From Stutzerimonas stutzeri (GTDB lineage: Bacteria > Pseudomonadota > Gammaproteobacteria > Pseudomonadales > Pseudomonadaceae), in assembly GCF_024448715.1 (NCBI RefSeq), contig NZ_JAMOHZ010000007.1, positions 62,001 through 126,000 on the forward strand: DNA of 64,000 bases, given 5' to 3'. The notes beneath the pieces were generated by a model. It saw nothing but the letters and a program-made list of their open reading frames with translations. It did not search any database and was not told the origin of the DNA. The position numbers were made by a program, and so were the translations under genes. This document shows positions 40,419-49,289 of the stretch, one piece after another. Numbering within the stretch: the first letter of the stretch is position 1; each line of letters opens with the position of its first letter.

Positions 40419-41408
40419 TCAATCCTTGTAATCGCTGAGGATCTTCTGACCATCCGCACCGGCTTTCTCCAGCCACTCGGTGGTCATGGTGTGGCCGATA
40501 TCGGCCAGCGCTGTTTCGACATCGGCCGGCGCCTCGGCGTGAACCTGCATGCCGTTGTCGGCGAGCGTCTTGGTCAGTTCGCCCGTTTCGGCTTCGGCGG
40601 CTTGCCAGCCCCGCTCTTCGGCCTTCGCCGCTGCATCGAGTACCGCCTTCTGCACGTCCTTCGACAGGCGATTGAACGCACGAGCGTTGACGATGACCAT
40701 GTTCTTCGGAATGAAGGCCTGTACATCGTAGTAGTGCTCGGCGAAGTCCCAGACCTGGGTATCTACACCCGTAGTCGGTGAAGTCAGCATGGCGTTGATC
40801 ATCCCGGTGCTGAACGCCTGCGGCACCTCGGCCACGTTGATGACCGTCGGGACAGCCCCCATCAACTCCACCATTCGTGAAGTCGCAGGGTTGTAGGCGC
40901 GAAATTTCATGCCATCGAAGTCAGCCATGCTGGTGACCGGTTTTTGCGTGTAGATGCTTTGCGGCGACCAGGGCATGGCATACAACAGCTTGACGCCCTG
41001 TTTTTCCAGGCGCGCTTCGATCAGAGGGCGGCTGGCTTCCCAGAGCTTGCGCGCCTGTGGATAGCTGCGGGCCAGGAACGGCACGCTGTCGATTTCGAAG
41101 ATCGGATCTTCGTTACCAAGCACCGACATCAGCACGTCGCCAAGCTGTACCTGACCGGTCTGAACCGCTCGTTTGACCTCGGGTCGCTTGAACAGCATCG
41201 AATTGCCGTGCACGCGAATCTGCAATTCGTTGTCCGTAGCCTCCGCCACGTTCTTGGCGAACTCCTTGGCTACTTCCGTGATGGAGTTTCCGTCGGGGTT
41301 CTCTGCAGTCATGTTCCATTTGTCCGCGGCCTGCGCGCTAAACGTTGCCAGGCCGATAGCGCAGGCGAGGGCCGGAAGCCCGAAGCGAGAAAAAATTATT
41401 GTTTTCAT
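40419..41408 (-). CDS. dctP: TRAP transporter substrate-binding protein DctP
   Basis: 329 residues from the ATG at 41408 (GGAGAAGACCC upstream); longer in-frame start rejected. Signal peptide ending FSAQA. Family motifs: GNSMLFKRPEVKRAVQTGQVQLGDV, FDGMKFRAYNPATSRMVELMGAVPTVI (with the ligand-anchoring Arg in KFRAYN). Ligand not readable; the neighbouring LysR and pxpABC suggest 5-oxoproline. An AACAATAA Hfq/Crc-type motif overlaps codons 2-5 (41396-41403), pointing to catabolite repression. Confidence 0.93.
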   Translation of the reverse strand: MKTIIFSRFGLPALACAIGLATFSAQAADKWNMTAENPDGNSITEVAKEFAKNVAEATDNELQIRVHGNSMLFKRPEVKRAVQTGQVQLGDVLMSVLGNEDPIFEIDSVPFLARSYPQARKLWEASRPLIEARLEKQGVKLLYAMPWSPQSIYTQKPVTSMADFDGMKFRAYNPATSRMVELMGAVPTVINVAEVPQAFSTGMINAMLTSPTTGVDTQVWDFAEHYYDVQAFIPKNMVIVNARAFNRLSKDVQKAVLDAAAKAEERGWQAAEAETGELTKTLADNGMQVHAEAPADVETALADIGHTMTTEWLEKAGADGQKILSDYKD

Positions 41409-41584
41409 GGGTCTTCTCCAGTCGCTCTGTTGGCGTTTGCTAGCTTTTCGTTCGTTAGGTCCTTCGTGAAGCTGGTTCGAGTCTCGGCAAGTGGGGCGGG
41501 CGGTGTCCAACTAGAAAATCCAGCAACGCATGATCGGAAAAGCTTATGGCATGACTCCTCGAACACGCACGCCGGCTGCACGCA

Positions 41585-41608
41585 CAAAAAAGGGGCCACG
41601 AAGCCCCT
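41585..41608 (-). terminator. Rho-independent terminator after the LysR gene
   Basis: 6-bp GC stem AGGGGC/GCCCCT (41591-41596 and 41603-41608 on the complement), 6-base loop and a minus-strand U-run from 41586-41591. It separates the LysR gene from dctPQM, so the transporter needs its own promoter between 41409 and 41585. Confidence 0.85.
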
Positions 41609-41659
41609 GTCTCTCTGCTATGCGAAACGCGACGATACCGACTCGGCGAACGCCGTATA

Positions 41660-42613
41660 TCAGGCAGATTCGCGCGCCGTCGCAGACGTGCCGGGCTCCG
41701 CCAGACGCACCATATCCGCGCCCATTGAGCGGCTGAAGTCGGCGATGACCTCATGCACCAGCGCGACAACGTTATCGATCAGATCGAGCCCTACGCCGGC
41801 GCGCCAGTTCGCGACGATATCCATGGCCGGAGGCACCGGTACATCGGCCAATACAACCAATACGCCCTGCCGGAGCTCGTCAGCCACCAAGGCCGCAGGC
41901 AACGCGCCGATTCCGAACCCATCGCGAATCAAGCGGGTCATGGCGGCCACCGAATTGACGCAACTCACGCGCGGCGACGCAATGTTGCCGGCATGCAGCA
42001 TGTTCAGCAGGTCCTGATGCGGACGCGAGTGCTTGGAGAACGTAATCACCCGTTCGCGCGTTAAATCTTCCAGCGATTGATAGGTGCGATCGAATATGGA
42101 ACCCGACGACACCACCCATTGAACCGGATACTGCGCCAGCGCCTGATTGCGCACCGAATCGGCGCGCACTTCGTCGGTCTGAAAAATGATGTCCAGATAA
42201 CCTTTCTGGAGCTGATCGCAGAGATTACGGGCGGTGTCGGCGGTGAGCTCGATCTCGACGGCCGGGTAACATTCCATGATTCGCGCTACGAACGAACTCA
42301 ACCAGGTGTGCATGATCGTATCCATCGCGCCGATACGGACCAGCCCTTGGGTATCCCCAGCGCTGCTGATCGACTGCTTCATCGCCTGCATGGTGTCCAT
42401 CATCTGTTCGGCATATTCCAGCACCCGCTGCCCTTGTGCCGTCAGCGTGACGCCCTTGGAATCACGCAAGAAAAGCGGCACGCCAAGTTCATCTTCAAGG
42501 GCGGCGATACGGCTGGAAATCGACGCCTGGGTGCTGAACAGCTTTTCGGCCGTAAGGCGGAAGCTCTTCAGCCTGGCTACCCAGACGAATGTCTCGAGAA
42601 ACCGCATGTTCAT
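41660..42613 (-). CDS. LysR-family transcriptional regulator
   Basis: 317 residues from the ATG at 42613 (MNMRFLETFVWVARLKSF); upstream in-frame sequence to 42907 has no homology. Winged helix-turn-helix about 1-62 (LTAEKLFSTQASISSRIAALEDELGVPLFLRD), then the two-lobed effector domain about 90-300. Lies between dctPQM (same strand) and divergent pxpABC, the classical place for a regulator of both. Effector probably 5-oxoproline or a derivative (inference). Confidence 0.93.
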   Translation of the reverse strand: MNMRFLETFVWVARLKSFRLTAEKLFSTQASISSRIAALEDELGVPLFLRDSKGVTLTAQGQRVLEYAEQMMDTMQAMKQSISSAGDTQGLVRIGAMDTIMHTWLSSFVARIMECYPAVEIELTADTARNLCDQLQKGYLDIIFQTDEVRADSVRNQALAQYPVQWVVSSGSIFDRTYQSLEDLTRERVITFSKHSRPHQDLLNMLHAGNIASPRVSCVNSVAAMTRLIRDGFGIGALPAALVADELRQGVLVVLADVPVPPAMDIVANWRAGVGLDLIDNVVALVHEVIADFSRSMGADMVRLAEPGTSATARESA

Positions 42614-43063
42614 AGGCAGACAAAGCTCCCGGTTGTCCTTGGGGTGTGAAGTGCGCGGCCATACTCCAGGCGAGGAAAAGCAATGCCTGTGCCATAAAGC
42701 TAGTTCATGGCGCCACGTTTGCCGCCCAATCCGATGTCGCGCCTCCAGATTGCTCCAGGCAACACGCTCTGCCACCCAAGCGGTCGCAGATCGTGCGCAG
42801 CAACGCCGTGTGAGCGCTGCACTATTGCTCGACCGGGCATCCGTTGGCCAACGCGAAATTCCTGTTGCGTTCGATAGTAAAAAACCGCTCGCCGCCGCAT
42901 CGCCCATGTGGAGCGCGGCTCGGCGATAGATCGAATTTTCTTATCCCCCGCGCACGTCTTAATTTGTTGGACGCGGCCAGATGCCCCTTCAACAATGCGC
43001 TCAGTGCCACCGTCTCAGGCCGGAAGGCGAGAACTCGCTGTGAACCAATAAGAGAATGCCCCT
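42614..43063. promoter_or_regulatory. Divergent control region LysR-pxpA
   Basis: 450 bases without a credible gene. Contains the promoters for the LysR gene and pxpABC. A partial dyad GATA...TATC at 42924-42945 might be part of a LysR site (T-N11-A type) but matches poorly. The pxpA ribosome site (AAGAGAA) lies just before 43064. Confidence 0.45.
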
Positions 43064-43816
43064 ATGAAAAATCCGCTCTTGAATTGCGACATCGGGGAGA
43101 GCTTCGGCGCCTGGACCATGGGCCTCGATGCCGAGGTCATGCCGTACATCGATTGCGCCAACATCGCCTGCGGCTTCCACGCCTCGGACCCCGGCACCAT
43201 GCGCAAGACGGTGGCGCTGGCCACCGAACACGGCGTGCGCATTGGCGCCCACCCGGCTTACCCCGACCTGGTCGGTTTTGGCCGCCGCTCGATGGCCTGC
43301 ACGCCGCAGGAAGTCGAGGACATGCTGCTCTATCAGATCGGCGCGCTCGAAGGTATCTGCCGCGTCCATGGCGAGCGCGTCAGCTACGTGAAGCCGCACG
43401 GGGCGATGTACCAGGACATGATGCGTGACCCGGTGCGGCTGCAAGCAGTGATGCAGGCCGTGGCCCGTTACGACCGCCAGTTGCCGCTGATGCTGATGAG
43501 CACCGCCGACAACAGCGCGCCGCTGCGCATGGCCGAGGAGTTCGGCTTGACCCTGTGGTTCGAGACGTTCGCCGACCGTGCCTATGACAGCGCCGGCTAC
43601 CTCGTCTCGCGCAGCCTGCCGGGCGCGGTGCACCACGACAGCGAGGCCATTGTCCGTCAGGCCCTTACCCTGGCCCGAGGCGAGCCGTTGCAAGCCAGCG
43701 ACGGAAGCGCCCTGCGACTGGCCAGCGATACCCTGTGCGTGCACGGCGACAACGCTGGCTCGGTAGCCGCGGTGCGGCGCATCCGTGAAGCCCTGCGCGA
43801 ACTGGAGCAGGCATGA
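43064..43816 (+). CDS. pxpA: 5-oxoprolinase subunit PxpA
   Basis: 250 residues of the LamB/YcsF family. Motifs [11 protein letters not shown] (about 5-15), [16 protein letters not shown] (about 36-51), [11 protein letters not shown] (about 109-119). With PxpB and PxpC it hydrolyses 5-oxo-L-proline to glutamate with ATP. Its TGA overlaps the pxpB ATG. Confidence 0.96.
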   Translation: MKNPLLNCDIGESFGAWTMGLDAEVMPYIDCANIACGFHASDPGTMRKTVALATEHGVRIGAHPAYPDLVGFGRRSMACTPQEVEDMLLYQIGALEGICRVHGERVSYVKPHGAMYQDMMRDPVRLQAVMQAVARYDRQLPLMLMSTADNSAPLRMAEEFGLTLWFETFADRAYDSAGYLVSRSLPGAVHHDSEAIVRQALTLARGEPLQASDGSALRLASDTLCVHGDNAGSVAAVRRIREALRELEQA

Positions 43817-44529
43817 AACCCGGCATCGAGGTTTCGGCAATCGACTGCCTGACGCTGCGGCTGTTCGAGGCCATCGACGAACGCAACATGCCCTGGCTGC
43901 GGGCGGCCGGCCGGAAGATCACCGCACTGTTCGGCCCCGCGCTGGTCGATCTGGTGCCCTCCTACACCACCTTGATGGTTCATTACGACCTGAGTCTGAT
44001 GACCTCGACACAGGCGCGCGCCTGTCTGGCCCGCGCTGTCGAAGGCCTTGAAGCGGCTGAGGATGCCGGCGGCACGCTGCACCGCGTACCGGTGTGGTAC
44101 GACCCGAGCGTCGGCCCGGAACTGGAGCTGATCGCCGGGCGCGCGGGTCTTACCGTGCAGCAGGTGATCGATAGCCACTGCGCCCATGACTACCAGGTGT
44201 TCGCGCTGGGTTTCGCTCCTGGCTTCGCATTCATGGGCCTGGTCGAGGAGCGTCTGGCGACACCCCGGCTCAAGACCCCACGCAAGCGTGTCGCCGCAGG
44301 CAGCGTGGGTATCGCCGACCGACAGACGGCCGCTTACCCGTTGCAATCTCCAGGCGGCTGGAACCTGATCGGACGCACCCCAATGCAGCTGTTCGACTAC
44401 CAGCGCGACGGCTATAGCCTGCTGCGTCCGGGCGATCGCGTGCGCTTCGAGCCGATCGACCGTGCCGGCTTCCTGCGCCTGGGCGGGGACGACACCGCGC
44501 AGGCAACAATCGAGGGCGCGACAGCATGA
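43813..44529 (+). CDS. pxpB: 5-oxoprolinase subunit PxpB
   Basis: 238 residues, KipI-type (allophanate hydrolase subunit 1) domain: [17 protein letters not shown] ([13 protein letters not shown]), [22 protein letters not shown] and [27 protein letters not shown] are diagnostic. ATP-binding partner of PxpC. Overlaps pxpA and pxpC by 4 bases each. Confidence 0.95.
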   Translation: MKPGIEVSAIDCLTLRLFEAIDERNMPWLRAAGRKITALFGPALVDLVPSYTTLMVHYDLSLMTSTQARACLARAVEGLEAAEDAGGTLHRVPVWYDPSVGPELELIAGRAGLTVQQVIDSHCAHDYQVFALGFAPGFAFMGLVEERLATPRLKTPRKRVAAGSVGIADRQTAAYPLQSPGGWNLIGRTPMQLFDYQRDGYSLLRPGDRVRFEPIDRAGFLRLGGDDTAQATIEGATA

Positions 44530-45443
44530 GCGCGATAACCGTGGATTACAGCCGTTCGCTGGCGCTGCTGCAGGATGGCGGGCGTTTCGGCGTACGCCAT
44601 CTGGGCGTCACCCAGGGCGGCGCCTTCGACTGGGTTTCGATGTACTGGGCCAACTGGCTGCTGGGCAATGCGCTGGACGCGCCGGTCATCGAAATCACCC
44701 TCGGCGGCCTGCGCCTGATCTGCGAGCGCGATGGCTGCCTGGCCCTCGCCGGTGCCGACCTGCAGGCCACTCTCGACGACCGGCCGCTGCAGCCCTGGCG
44801 CAGCTTCAGCGTCCGCCGCGGGCAGGTGCTGACCTTTGCTCAGCCGCGCCTCGGCGCTCGCGCCTATCTCGCAGCACCGGGCGGCTTCGAGGGGGAACGG
44901 GTGCTGGGCAGCGTCGCTACGGTAGCGCGCGAATCACTCGGCGGGTTACGCGGCGACGGCCAGCCGCTCAGGCCAGGCGACCGGCTGAATTGGAACGGCC
45001 AGGACGGTGTACTGAAACAGGTACCCGAAGCACAGATACCGGACCTCTCCGCTTCGCGTCCGCTCGATCTGGTGGTTGGCGCACAGATCGGCGAATTCGG
45101 CGGGCAAAGCCTGTATGACACCTTCAACAGCGACTGGACGGTGGACATGCGCAGCGACCGCATGGGCGTGCGCCTGACCGGACCGCAACTGCGCTGCCGT
45201 GTGTCCGGCATCGTCTCCGAGGGCGTACCGCTCGGCGCGGTGCAGGTGCCGCCAGATGGCCAGCCGATCGTACTGCTCAACGACCGCCAGACGATCGGTG
45301 GCTATCCGCGGCTGGGTGCGCTCACCCCTGAAGCGGTGGCGCGTCTCGGCCAGTGCCTGCCGGGCAGCCGGATTCGTCTGCGACCGGTGGTACAGCGCAG
45401 CGCCGAGTTCATCCAGCAGCAGCTGTTGCTGAACTGGCGCTGA
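44526..45443 (+). CDS. pxpC: 5-oxoprolinase subunit PxpC (biotin-dependent carboxyltransferase-like)
   Basis: 305 residues, KipA/allophanate hydrolase subunit 2 type: LLQDGGRFGVRHLGVTQGGAFDW, EITLGGLRL, YLAAPGGF, SDRMGVRLTGP and ILLNDRQTIGGYPRLG. Completes the PxpABC enzyme. A MITE-like element begins 5 bases after its stop, so it may affect the end of the transcript. Confidence 0.95.
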   Translation: MSAITVDYSRSLALLQDGGRFGVRHLGVTQGGAFDWVSMYWANWLLGNALDAPVIEITLGGLRLICERDGCLALAGADLQATLDDRPLQPWRSFSVRRGQVLTFAQPRLGARAYLAAPGGFEGERVLGSVATVARESLGGLRGDGQPLRPGDRLNWNGQDGVLKQVPEAQIPDLSASRPLDLVVGAQIGEFGGQSLYDTFNSDWTVDMRSDRMGVRLTGPQLRCRVSGIVSEGVPLGAVQVPPDGQPIVLLNDRQTIGGYPRLGALTPEAVARLGQCLPGSRIRLRPVVQRSAEFIQQQLLLNWR

Positions 45444-45448
45444 CGTTA

Positions 45449-45688
45449 GGGTCTGTTGACGTTTCGCTGCGAGCCGCGTTGCTGCGCCAAATTTCGCCAG
45501 GCAAGGCAGCGCCCGCTCCCGGCGGGCTTGCTGCATTCACCACATCCATGTAGATCGCGCGGGACGCCGGTAATGGCCTGGCCGGCCGCGTCGTTCCCCA
45601 GCCAAGTTCCGCAACGCCGCCTGGCGATATTTGCCGCGCAACCCGACGGGACGGGCCGTCGCGGCCGCGACGAAACGTCAACAGACCC
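45449..45688. mobile_element. MITE-like element with 18-bp perfect terminal inverted repeats
   Basis: 240 bases bounded by GGGTCTGTTGACGTTTCG (45449-45466) and its exact reverse complement (45671-45688). TA stands directly outside each end (45447-45448 and 45689-45690), fitting a TA target duplication as made by IS630/Tc1-mariner transposases. Beyond the 18 bases the arms stay partly complementary (for example the AAATnTCGCCAGGC blocks). No transposase can be encoded. Non-autonomous element by structure; the family is inferred. Confidence 0.75.
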
Positions 45689-45690
45689 TA

Positions 45691-45855
45691 GCAGCCTGAC
45701 AAGCGCCGATCATCGGCGGCGCTACCCCATTCACAATCGCGGCGGGCCAAGCGAGCATCGGCGCCGAGAGTGCAATACAATCGCACTCCCCGGCCTCCGG
45801 GCTTCCGGAGACGGCGTATCGCCGCCTGGCCGTTTCTCAAGTATCGGGAGCCGTG
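45691..45855. promoter_or_regulatory. Promoter region of the MoxR operon
   Basis: 165 bases between the MITE-like element and moxR, no gene seen. It must hold the operon promoter; a GC-rich imperfect hairpin (GGCCTCCGGGCTTCCGGAG near 45800) is the only structure noted. Confidence 0.4.
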
Positions 45856-46815
45856 ATGGACCACCGTGAAGCACTCGTCTCGTTGCGCCAGTTCCTCTCC
45901 AGCCAGATCTTCGGTCAGGAGCGGCTGATAGAACGCCTGCTCATCGCCCTGCTAGCTGACGGACATTTACTGGTCGAAGGTGCTCCGGGGCTGGCCAAGA
46001 CCCGCGCGATCAAGGAGCTGGCGGGAGGCCTCGAAGCCGAGTTCCATCGCATTCAGTTCACCCCCGACCTGCTCCCGGCGGACATCACCGGCACAGAAAT
46101 TTATCGCCCGGAAACCGGCAGCTTCGTTTTTCAGCAAGGTCCCATCTTTCACAATCTGGTACTGGCGGACGAGATCAACCGCGCCCCGGCAAAGGTCCAG
46201 TCGGCGCTGCTCGAAGCCATGGCCGAGCGCCAGGTCAGTATCGGTCGCAGCACCTATGATCTATCACCGCTGTTTCTGGTGATGGCAACGCAGAATCCCA
46301 TCGAGCAGGAAGGCACCTACCCACTGCCCGAAGCGCAGCTCGACCGCTTCCTACTGCACGTAAAACTCGGCTTCCCCGATGCATCGGTGGAACGGCGCAT
46401 CCTGCAGCAGGCACGCGGCGAAGCCATCAACGGCGAAACCCCTCCGGAACATCGCGTTTCGCAGCAGGCTATTTTCGCTGCGCGAAAGGAAATTCTCGGC
46501 CTGTACATGGCCGATGCGGTGGAGGAATACCTGGTGCAGTTGGTCATGGCGACCCGCACGCCCGCCAAGTTCGACGCCGAGCTGGCCGGCTGGATCGCTT
46601 ACGGCGCCAGCCCGCGTGGCTCGATATCGCTGGACCGCTGCGCCCGTGCCCATGCCTGGCTGGCGGGTCGTGATTTCGTCAGTCCGGAAGATATTCAAGC
46701 CATGCTGTTCGACGTGTTGCGCCATCGCCTGATTCTTTCATTCGAAGCGGAAGCCGCCGGCATCGATCAGGATCGCGTTCTGCAACGCATCCTTGATGTG
46801 GTCGCGGTGGCCTGA
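45856..46815 (+). CDS. MoxR-family AAA+ ATPase
   Basis: 319 residues. Walker A variant EGAPGLAKT (about 40-48), Walker B LVLADEINRAPAKVQSALLEAM (about 105-126), sensor ATQNPIEQEGTYPLPEAQLDRF (about 150-171). MoxR ATPases work with VWA-domain partners in metal insertion or complex assembly. The ATG at 45856 lies 5 bases from GGGAG, better than the GTG at 45853. First of six overlapping genes. Confidence 0.95.
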   Translation: MDHREALVSLRQFLSSQIFGQERLIERLLIALLADGHLLVEGAPGLAKTRAIKELAGGLEAEFHRIQFTPDLLPADITGTEIYRPETGSFVFQQGPIFHNLVLADEINRAPAKVQSALLEAMAERQVSIGRSTYDLSPLFLVMATQNPIEQEGTYPLPEAQLDRFLLHVKLGFPDASVERRILQQARGEAINGETPPEHRVSQQAIFAARKEILGLYMADAVEEYLVQLVMATRTPAKFDAELAGWIAYGASPRGSISLDRCARAHAWLAGRDFVSPEDIQAMLFDVLRHRLILSFEAEAAGIDQDRVLQRILDVVAVA

Positions 46816-47786
46816 TGCAACTTTCACCGACTGTCGGCAACGGCCATGCGCCGCCCTCGCCCGGTGACGGGATACGTGTGAGCCTGGCCGAGCTGATCGA
46901 CATTCGCCATCGAGTCAGGGAGGTGCCCTTGTTTTCAAGTCCGCACCGGCGCGGTCAGCTGGTCGGCCTGCATCACTCCAAGCTCCGCGGGCGTGGTGTG
47001 GACTTCGATCAAGTGCGTATCTATCAGGCCGGCGACGATGTTCGCACCATCGATTGGCGAGTGACGGCACGAACCCAGGAGCCCCATACCAAGCTGTTCC
47101 ACGAAGAGCGCGAGCGGCCCATTTACATTCTCGTAGAGCAGAGCCCCCGGTTGTTTTTCGGCAGCGGTATAGCGTTCAAATCGGTACTCGCCGCCCAAGC
47201 TGCCAGCCTTGTCGGCTGGGCCGCGCTGAGTCATAACGACCGAGTCGGCGGTTTGGTTTTCGGCCATGGCGAACAGCACGAGATCAAACCGCGACGCAGC
47301 AAACAGAGTCTGTTGCAGCTGCTAGATCGTCTGGCCCGGGCAAATACCGGGCTGTCCGCAGACCAGAACAGCGACCCGGATTCGTTCGGCCTGGCATTGA
47401 GACGTGCCCGCGAAGTGTTGCGTCCCGGCAGTCTGGCGGTGATCGTCTGTGACGAGCGCACCCTCGGCGATGCCGCCGAACAACAGCTGACATTACTCGC
47501 GCGCCACGTCGATCTTTTGTTGATGCCAGTCTTCGACCCGCTCGACCACGCCTTGCCTGCCGCCGGCCTGCTGCGTTTTGCTCAGTTCGGCGCACGGATG
47601 GAGCTGGACACTCATGATGCGGCCCTGCGCCAGACCTACCGCCGCCAGGGCGAAGCCCGCAGCGCACGCTGGCAGCGCTTGGCTGATCGCCTGCGATTGC
47701 CGTTGATGCCGCTGAATGCCCAGCATGAGCTGGTAGATCAGCTGCGCGATCACCTCAGCGTGCAGCATCCCGGAGCGCGCCGATGA
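46815..47786 (+). CDS. DUF58 domain protein
   Basis: 323 residues. DUF58 core: GRGVDFDQVRIYQAGDDVRTIDWRVTARTQEPHTKLFHEERERPIYILVEQSP (about 56-108), a degenerate VWA-like domain lacking the full metal site. TGATG overlap with moxR. Partner of MoxR in Bat-type operons; precise role unknown. Confidence 0.92.
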   Translation: MQLSPTVGNGHAPPSPGDGIRVSLAELIDIRHRVREVPLFSSPHRRGQLVGLHHSKLRGRGVDFDQVRIYQAGDDVRTIDWRVTARTQEPHTKLFHEERERPIYILVEQSPRLFFGSGIAFKSVLAAQAASLVGWAALSHNDRVGGLVFGHGEQHEIKPRRSKQSLLQLLDRLARANTGLSADQNSDPDSFGLALRRAREVLRPGSLAVIVCDERTLGDAAEQQLTLLARHVDLLLMPVFDPLDHALPAAGLLRFAQFGARMELDTHDAALRQTYRRQGEARSARWQRLADRLRLPLMPLNAQHELVDQLRDHLSVQHPGARR

Positions 47787-48280
47787 GCTCGCTCGATCAA
47801 CTCGAACCTTTGATCACACCGCCGCCGGTTGTCTGGTGGCCACCAGCGCCCGGCTGGTGGTTTCTTGCAGCGCTGAGCCTCGGCATTCTCTTGCTGGTGC
47901 GCTTGCGGCCTTGGCGGCGCTGGCAACGAGACGAAGTCGACGACAGCACAGAGGCGGACATCGAGCCTCAGCGCCATGTCGCGCTGATCGAACTCAGTCA
48001 GCTGAACAAGCCCTACGATGGGCAGCCGGCAAACCAGTGGTTGCAACAACTCAACGCGCTACTCAAGCGCCTTTGCCGAATCCGCTATCCGGACGATCAT
48101 CCGCACACGCTCAGCGGTCGCGCCTGGCTGGCGTTTCTCGATAGCCGCTGCCCAGCCGCCGGCCTCACTCGCTGGATGGTTCTGGTCGAAGGAGTTTACC
48201 GCGCCGAATGCCGGCTGGATGACAAGGCCATTCAGGGCCTGGAACAGGCCGTGCAGATCTGGATTCGCAAACATGTTTGA
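47783..48280 (+). CDS. DUF4381 domain membrane protein
   Basis: 165 residues. Pro/Trp-rich N-terminus PPPVVWWPPAPGWW, one transmembrane helix (FLAALSLGILLLVRL, about 27-41) and a cytoplasmic helical domain (LNALLKRLCRIRYP ... LSGRAWLAFLDSR). ATGA overlap with the DUF58 gene. Family role unknown. Confidence 0.9.
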   Translation: MSSLDQLEPLITPPPVVWWPPAPGWWFLAALSLGILLLVRLRPWRRWQRDEVDDSTEADIEPQRHVALIELSQLNKPYDGQPANQWLQQLNALLKRLCRIRYPDDHPHTLSGRAWLAFLDSRCPAAGLTRWMVLVEGVYRAECRLDDKAIQGLEQAVQIWIRKHV

Positions 48281-49289
48281 GCTGGCGTGGCCGTGGATTT
48301 TCCTGCTATTTCCGCTGCCCTGGCTGCTGCGCTGGTTGCTGCCGGCCGCCGACAGTGGCGATGCTGCATTGAAGGTCAGCTTCCTCGGCGAGCTGGAGTC
48401 GCTGGCGGGCCGCCGCGCCGCCGTCGCGCTGCCCTCGTGGCGCCAGCAGTTGCCATATCTGGTGGTCTGGTCGCTGCTGCTGTTTGCCGCCGCCAGACCA
48501 CAATGGCTCGGCGAGCCTTTGCCGTTGCCCACCAGTGGCCGTGATCTTCTGTTGGCGGTGGATGTGTCCGGATCGATGGACTATCCCGACATGCAATGGC
48601 AGGGGGACGAGGTCAGCCGTCTGGAACTGGTCAAGCAGTTGCTCGGCGACTTCATCATCGAGCGCCGCGGCGACCGTGTTGGCCTGATCCTGTTTGGCAG
48701 CAAGGCGTATCTACAAGCGCCGCTGACCTTTGACCGTCAAACCGTGCGCACTTGGCTCGACGAAGCTGTCATCGGTATCGCCGGTAACAACACGGCTATC
48801 GGCGATGCCATCGGGCTGGCGGTCAAGCGCTTGCGCGAACGTCCCGCTAAAAGTCGAGTACTGGTGTTGATTACCGATGGTGCCAATAACGGCGGTGAGG
48901 TCGATCCGTTGCTGGCTGCACGCTTGGCGGCGGATGAAAGTGTAAAGGTGCATACCATTGGGATCGGCGCCGATGCGCAAACCAATGGCGTGCTCAATCG
49001 TTTCGGGTTCAACGCCGGTGCCGAATTGGACGAACCGACCCTGCGAGCCATCGCCGAGCAGACCGGGGGCGAATACTTCCGAGCACGCTCGAGCGAGGAG
49101 CTGAAGGCGATCGGCGCCACCCTCGATCAACTCGAACCCGCCGCACAACAGCCGGCAAGGGCTCGCGTCGCCGAAGCGCTTTATGTCTGGCCACTGTCGG
49201 CCGCCCTACTGATCAGTCTGCTACTGGTAGCAAGCAGACTCTGGCAGCTGTCGTTTCAGCGCCTCGGCCGGCGAGGAGATCGTCCGTGA
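48273..49289 (+). CDS. VWA-domain membrane protein (BatA-like)
   Basis: 338 residues. Two N-terminal membrane segments (WIFLLFPLPWLLRWLL; YLVVWSLLLFAAARP), a VWA domain with an intact metal-binding MIDAS: DVSGSMD (about 92-98) plus ITDGANNGGEVDP, and a C-terminal helix (AALLISLLLVASRL). Overlaps the previous gene by 8 bases and the next by 4. BatA-type proteins assist envelope stress tolerance in Bacteroides; the role in pseudomonads is not established. Confidence 0.93.
   Translation: MFELAWPWIFLLFPLPWLLRWLLPAADSGDAALKVSFLGELESLAGRRAAVALPSWRQQLPYLVVWSLLLFAAARPQWLGEPLPLPTSGRDLLLAVDVSGSMDYPDMQWQGDEVSRLELVKQLLGDFIIERRGDRVGLILFGSKAYLQAPLTFDRQTVRTWLDEAVIGIAGNNTAIGDAIGLAVKRLRERPAKSRVLVLITDGANNGGEVDPLLAARLAADESVKVHTIGIGADAQTNGVLNRFGFNAGAELDEPTLRAIAEQTGGEYFRARSSEELKAIGATLDQLEPAAQQPARARVAEALYVWPLSAALLISLLLVASRLWQLSFQRLGRRGDRP

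Noticed and set aside
42924..42945. LysR binding site upstream of pxpA
   Set aside because: Only four bases at each end are symmetric and the T-N11-A spacing does not fit; kept merely as a mention in the region entry.
44462..45118. 218-codon frame within pxpB/pxpC
   Set aside because: Arg/Ala-rich translation in an alternative frame of GC-rich genuine genes.
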